Positions 8,105 through 11,175 of a stretch of 11,175 nt of DNA are shown here, in pieces. Positions within the stretch are counted from its first letter, which is position 1; each line of letters begins with the position of its first letter. The notes beneath the pieces were generated by a model. The model did no database searches. It saw nothing but the letters and a program-made list of their open reading frames with translations, and was not told the DNA's origin. Source of the stretch: CALGLS01 sp045105695 (GTDB lineage Bacteria > Bacteroidota > Bacteroidia > Chitinophagales > Saprospiraceae); assembly GCA_045105695.1 (NCBI GenBank), contig JBGCDT010000420.1:1-11175 (forward strand), written 5' to 3'. Position numbers and translations under genes: made by a program.

Positions 8105-10096
8105 TTATTTCTTTGAGATGGAAAAGAGTTGGGAACTTCTTAGGTTTTCATTTGTCAATACATGAATAATGTAATTTCCTGAGGATAAGTCGTTTAACGA
8201 AAGTTGAGTCTGTTTTTCATAGATTTCTTTTTGTAAAACAAGTTGCCCTAATGTAGAATAAATTTGAACAATTACACTACGCTCAACAGTCGTCTCTAGT
8301 TCCAGAAATAATATATCTTTTGCGGGGTTAGGATAGATTTTCCAATTCTCTGTAGATAATGGATTTATAGTTGATGTTATTTCTTCACAAGCATCCCCAA
8401 TGCCATTACCATCCAAATCCTCTTGGTTTGTATTTGCATTCTCTGGACAATTATCACAAAGATCACCAATGCCATCAAGGTCTGTGTCTAACTGATTTAT
8501 ATTATTTACCAAAAGGCAATTGTCAATAGTGTCACAAATAAAATCTAAATCTTCATCATTGCAAGCCGAAGAACAAAATGTAAGTGTATTGTTATCGTTC
8601 CAACGATCTAACGCAGGTAGTGCGCCTGAGTTGAGCTCGTTTGGCATTCCAATGCTAGGGAAAGTCATCTGATGATAGAACGATGGGGTAGAGTCCAAAT
8701 AACAAGAATGGTCATCTAAGATACTTGTACCCGTAGGTGTTATTTCTCCTCCGAGGTTATTCCCAACTTGGAAGTGATCGACTCCTTGGAGGAAATAGAA
8801 ACCAGCAGCTCCAGGAGTTCCATTAGTAATTTCGTTCCCTAAAAAATTCTGAGTTGGCGAATTGTCAGCAGACATAACAATGCCATAAGATTCTAGTCGA
8901 TTTCTGAAAAAGGTATTGAATGGGCCATTTGCACCGTGTGAATTATCTATGACTATTTGCTGACCGATATTTCCTTCGAATAGGTTGCCGTACACATAGT
9001 TACCATGACAAACTAAGTCACCAGCTGCATCAGATGGAAAGCTGGTCCCTGTCCAAAAGGGATCAGTGCTGTAATTATATGCAAAGACATTTCCGTTCGC
9101 TCCAGATTGTACAATCATAGCATGTCTAAGGTGTTCGAAAATATTATTCTCTGTAAGAATTTCATTTCCAGTAGACTGTATCATAAGGCCATAGGCTCTT
9201 CCTCCACCTCCATAGTCAAAGGCATGGTGGAAATAATTCCCTGTAAGAGTAATGTTAGAACTTGCCTTGATGTCAACATGAGCAAAATTACAGTTCGTGC
9301 TTTCTACGCCCTGAACCCAGCACTGAGCAGCATATTCAAAGTTTATATTGCTGGTGTGAAACGGATTCGTTTCGTCTAAGCGTTCAATCTTTAGACATTC
9401 GATTCCAACGTTCTTTCGCATGTTTAACTTTTGGACTTTTGGAGCATCGTCCAATTGATAATCTCTTCTTAACTCACTATTCAATAACAATACATTTCCG
9501 TCGACCTGAATGATTTGGACTATTTGACCAACAGAACCAATAGCCCAGTTAGAATGCACTAAATGACTATCGTTTTGAATCAATCGAATATAATCTCCAG
9601 GAATAAAACCACTAGCATTTTCTACACTTATGGACTGCTCACCTTTAGAAACATCTTCTGAAAGATTAGAGAATAAACTGGTATTTTCTCCATTCACGGA
9701 AATTAAATCATCAATCCCTTCAAGGTCAAATTTCAATAAAGTCAGATCAGATCCATCTCCGCGTATGACTACGCCATCAGGTAAATTAATTTGAGAACCA
9801 AAAAAATAAGTACCAGCAGGAAAGAAAATTACACCACCATTTGGTACAAGTGATTCTAGCGCTAGTAGAAATGCTGAACTGTTGTCAGTGACTCCATCAG
9901 CTATACCTCCAAAGTATTGGATGTTTAATGTTGTAGAAAACTCAGTAGGGATTTGTCCTCGAAAACCCGCTAGAGACCAATCGCAAGATCGTTCACTAGG
10001 TAGACTCTGTGCTTGGATAGAAAAATTTTGCACAAACATCAAAAGGCAGAGCAAGACAACATTCCTAAAAAAGGAAATTTTGCAAATTGGTGACAT
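8105..10096 (-). CDS. Secreted right-handed beta-helix (pectate-lyase-3-like) protein with TSP type 3 repeats and T9SS type A sorting tail
   Basis: This 663-residue protein has a signal peptide (1-30: basic start, core NVVLLCLLMFV, then QAQ). Residues 58-125 read IQYFGGIADGVTDNSSAF, then GGVIFFPAGTYFF and LPDGVVIRGDGSD, the opening of the pectate-lyase-3 / GH28-like beta-helix superfamily. A coil region rich in N-x-x-GN turns (about 225-455) follows, including HAFDYGGGGRAYG (291-303). Residues 513-571 hold calcium-binding thrombospondin type 3 repeats (DTDLDGIGDLCDNCP, DLDGNGIGDAC). The end (586-663) is a type A Por secretion tail: IYPNPAKDIL, then IYSTLGQLV and LSSGNYIIHV. It is inferred to be exported by Sec and then T9SS, and anchored or released outside, where it may bind or cleave a polysaccharide. 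No catalytic residues can be assigned with confidence, so a binding role is also possible. The GNAT gene follows 4 bp downstream. Confidence 0.9.
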   Translation of the reverse strand: MSPICKISFFRNVVLLCLLMFVQNFSIQAQSLPSERSCDWSLAGFRGQIPTEFSTTLNIQYFGGIADGVTDNSSAFLLALESLVPNGGVIFFPAGTYFFGSQINLPDGVVIRGDGSDLTLLKFDLEGIDDLISVNGENTSLFSNLSEDVSKGEQSISVENASGFIPGDYIRLIQNDSHLVHSNWAIGSVGQIVQIIQVDGNVLLLNSELRRDYQLDDAPKVQKLNMRKNVGIECLKIERLDETNPFHTSNINFEYAAQCWVQGVESTNCNFAHVDIKASSNITLTGNYFHHAFDYGGGGRAYGLMIQSTGNEILTENNIFEHLRHAMIVQSGANGNVFAYNYSTDPFWTGTSFPSDAAGDLVCHGNYVYGNLFEGNIGQQIVIDNSHGANGPFNTFFRNRLESYGIVMSADNSPTQNFLGNEITNGTPGAAGFYFLQGVDHFQVGNNLGGEITPTGTSILDDHSCYLDSTPSFYHQMTFPSIGMPNELNSGALPALDRWNDNNTLTFCSSACNDEDLDFICDTIDNCLLVNNINQLDTDLDGIGDLCDNCPENANTNQEDLDGNGIGDACEEITSTINPLSTENWKIYPNPAKDILFLELETTVERSVIVQIYSTLGQLVLQKEIYEKQTQLSLNDLSSGNYIIHVLTNENLRSSQLFSISKK

Positions 10097-10507
10097 CAGT
10101 AGGTGTTAAAAAATTAATGGGCTTCAAGTCTGCTTTTGGGAGGGATCGGGTTTTAATTGAAATGAAAATTGAAATACAAATTACAATACCTTCATTATTT
10201 GATAAGGTGGTTTTATATTCCAACAGTAGTATTCATTTAATTAAATCCGTTGTTGAAGGGGCTAACTTACGAATTTTTATATCTATAATATAAAATCGAT
10301 TGTCTTAGATTTGACTAAAGGCAAAGCTTATGCGAAGAGTCCTGAAGAGTAGCGTGAGATGCTGTATTTTTGTGACTTACTTGGTGATGGAAAATGGAGT
10401 TTTTATAGTTCAAGTAACAATCGTAAACGGCAAGTTCAAAGCCTTCAATTGCGAACCGATTTTAGTTTTAGTTTGAATTTGATCCTTGTTACTTGAATTC
10501 TATCTAT
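10097..10507. other. Intergenic stretch without a convincing gene
   Basis: This 411-bp region separates the methyltransferase gene from the beta-helix gene, both on the minus strand. It must hold the beta-helix promoter, but no clear Bacteroidota-type pair (TTTG near -33 with TAnnTTTG near -7) was found. Visible structures are an A/T-only hairpin (TTTTATAT at 10275-10282 with ATATAAAA at 10288-10295, 5-nt loop), a 12-bp A/T palindrome at 10235-10246, and the long hairpin at 10405-10503 listed separately. Short frames here are interrupted and resemble no family I know. Confidence 0.6.
10405..10503. repeat. Long imperfect inverted repeat (about 28 paired bases per side) next to the methyltransferase stop
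   Basis: The core arms TTCAAGTAACAA (10409-10420) and TTGTTACTTGAA (10486-10497) are perfect 12-bp complements. Outside them ATAG (10405-10408) pairs with CTAT (10500-10503) across a 2-nt bulge. Inside, CAAGTTCAAA (10431-10440) pairs with TTTGAATTTG (10472-10481) with one G-T wobble, and GG (10429-10430) can pair with CC (10484-10485). The apical loop is 10441-10471. The outer end lies 4 bp past the methyltransferase stop codon, so the element would be at the 3' end of that transcript. No T tract follows on either strand, so it is not a classical intrinsic terminator. It may be a structured 3' end, a small RNA, or a relic of a small mobile element; no target-site duplication is visible. Confidence 0.55.
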
Positions 10508-11175
10508 CTACTTCGCCTTCAGCAAATTAATACTTACTGTTGCTAACTCAGAATTTGGAAACTTAGTAAAGTGTTTTTCTGAAGGGTATAATCCTGCTTC
10601 AGCGGCCATTTTATTGAAGACCTCAATTTCTACAATATATTGATCAGAGAATCCATGAGTGGCATCGTAAGCAGTAGCAGCAGTACGCCCTAGATTTTTT
10701 GAAGTAATGTTTGGAGAAATAGTATGCAACTCAATAACCAATAAACCAAATTTTTCTACATAAGGTGCCCATTTTTCAAAGTGCTCTCGTAGGTTATCTT
10801 CTACGACTGCATTTGGAATTCTACGACCTCTGAAAGCATAAGCACCTGTGGAATCACTCTTTCGATTTTGGATAAGCTGTGACGGCTCAGACCAAACTCT
10901 ATTATGGTCTAAGAATGTACGAACGTTGAGCAAGTCACCCAATGCGATACCATAGTTTTCTGAAAGATCATCGGCTAGCAAATCGGGTCTACCGATGTCT
11001 CCCCAGATGAGTTTTGCCCAAATACCTGCCTGTACAATATTTGCGCGGGTAACTTTCAAGGCAGCTTGATTATAATCTGCACCGACTAAAAACAGAGGAT
11101 GTTCTTCCAACATTGTTCCACGTAAAGTCCGAGTCGCAATGACTTCGTATAAGTGAATGAGAAAGGCACCATTGC
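10508..11175 (-). CDS. Class I SAM-dependent methyltransferase, 5' partial at window edge
   Basis: The frame stays open to the right edge, so the ATG at 11113 is probably internal; 221 residues are visible. They begin NGAFLIHLYE, which fits the end of the glycine-rich SAM-binding motif I (usually G-x-G-N-G). Next comes LVGADYN (residues 29-35), whose Asp is in the motif II position, and then GDIGRPD (58-64) in the motif III position. DLLNVRTFLDHNRVW (80-94) and a strand LLVIELHTISPN follow. This order supports a Rossmann-fold methyltransferase. From memory the GDI-x-x-PD and DLL-x-VR-x-FLDHNR block resembles methyltransferase domains associated with polyketide synthases (AprA-like), but this is weak and the substrate is unknown. 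Whether the missing 5' part is a single domain or a much larger protein cannot be seen. The stop is TAG at 10510-10508, followed by a long hairpin. Confidence 0.8.
   Translation of the reverse strand, partial: NGAFLIHLYEVIATRTLRGTMLEEHPLFLVGADYNQAALKVTRANIVQAGIWAKLIWGDIGRPDLLADDLSENYGIALGDLLNVRTFLDHNRVWSEPSQLIQNRKSDSTGAYAFRGRRIPNAVVEDNLREHFEKWAPYVEKFGLLVIELHTISPNITSKNLGRTAATAYDATHGFSDQYIVEIEVFNKMAAEAGLYPSEKHFTKFPNSELATVSINLLKAK

Noticed and set aside
9107..9379. 90-codon plus-strand frame
   Set aside because: It is antisense to the beta-helix region, which has far stronger support from its domain pattern.
10097..10200. Bacteroidota promoter upstream of the beta-helix gene (a TAATTTG-like motif on the minus strand)
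   Set aside because: The motif misses the TAnnTTTG consensus spacing, and no TTTG box lies at the expected distance upstream.
10087..10293. 68-codon plus-strand frame overlapping the 5' end of the beta-helix gene
   Set aside because: It overlaps the signal-peptide start of a well-supported gene on the other strand, resembles no known family, and shows no convincing start signals.
10264..10499. Possible decayed gene on the plus strand, readable across one in-frame TAG near 10348
   Set aside because: The two halves (about 28 and 50 codons) give no recognisable motif, and the second half overlaps the long hairpin, so coding is not supported.
10405..10503. Terminal inverted repeats of an insertion sequence
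   Set aside because: The space between the arms is far too short for a transposase, and no flanking target-site duplication is visible. Only a small non-autonomous relic remains possible.

Overview
The window looks like a piece of a Bacteroidota chromosome, most likely from the Saprospiria or Flavobacteriia side of the phylum. The evidence is the A+T-rich sequence, A-rich leaders without strong Shine-Dalgarno sites, and genes of the type IX secretion system (T9SS) world. These are a giant adhesin ending in a gliding-motility-associated type B sorting domain, a PorP/SprF family outer-membrane protein, and a second secreted protein ending in a type A sorting tail. The exact genus cannot be told from the sequence.

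Region by region: positions 1-6588 (+) are the 3' part of a giant surface protein whose 5' end lies outside the window. It contains 16 tandem four-cysteine HYR-like units (1-4008), then HYR-type domains, Ig/PKD-like domains, a cadherin-like domain and the T9SS type B tail. After a 120-bp gap with a long inverted repeat comes a porP/sprF-like gene (6709-7659, +), the probable export or anchoring partner of the adhesin. Convergent to it, on the minus strand, is a probable two-gene unit: a secreted right-handed beta-helix protein with thrombospondin type 3 repeats and a T9SS type A tail (10096-8105), followed 4 bp later by a GNAT acetyltransferase (8100-7666). A 411-bp non-coding stretch (10097-10507) holds a long imperfect hairpin just past the stop of a class I SAM-dependent methyltransferase gene, which runs off the right edge (11175-10508, minus).

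The most notable structure is inside the adhesin. The 16 units are of four recurring subtypes in the order D-ABCD-ABCD-ABD-ABD-A, so the real period is about 1008 bp for two cycles and then about 750 bp once subtype C drops out. The array has no lysine and no histidine; each unit carries exactly one arginine (the R of an R-T/V-W motif) and four cysteines. No wholly new defence or mobile system is visible. The window is best read as a T9SS surface-adhesin locus with an unusually clear record of hierarchical repeat expansion.
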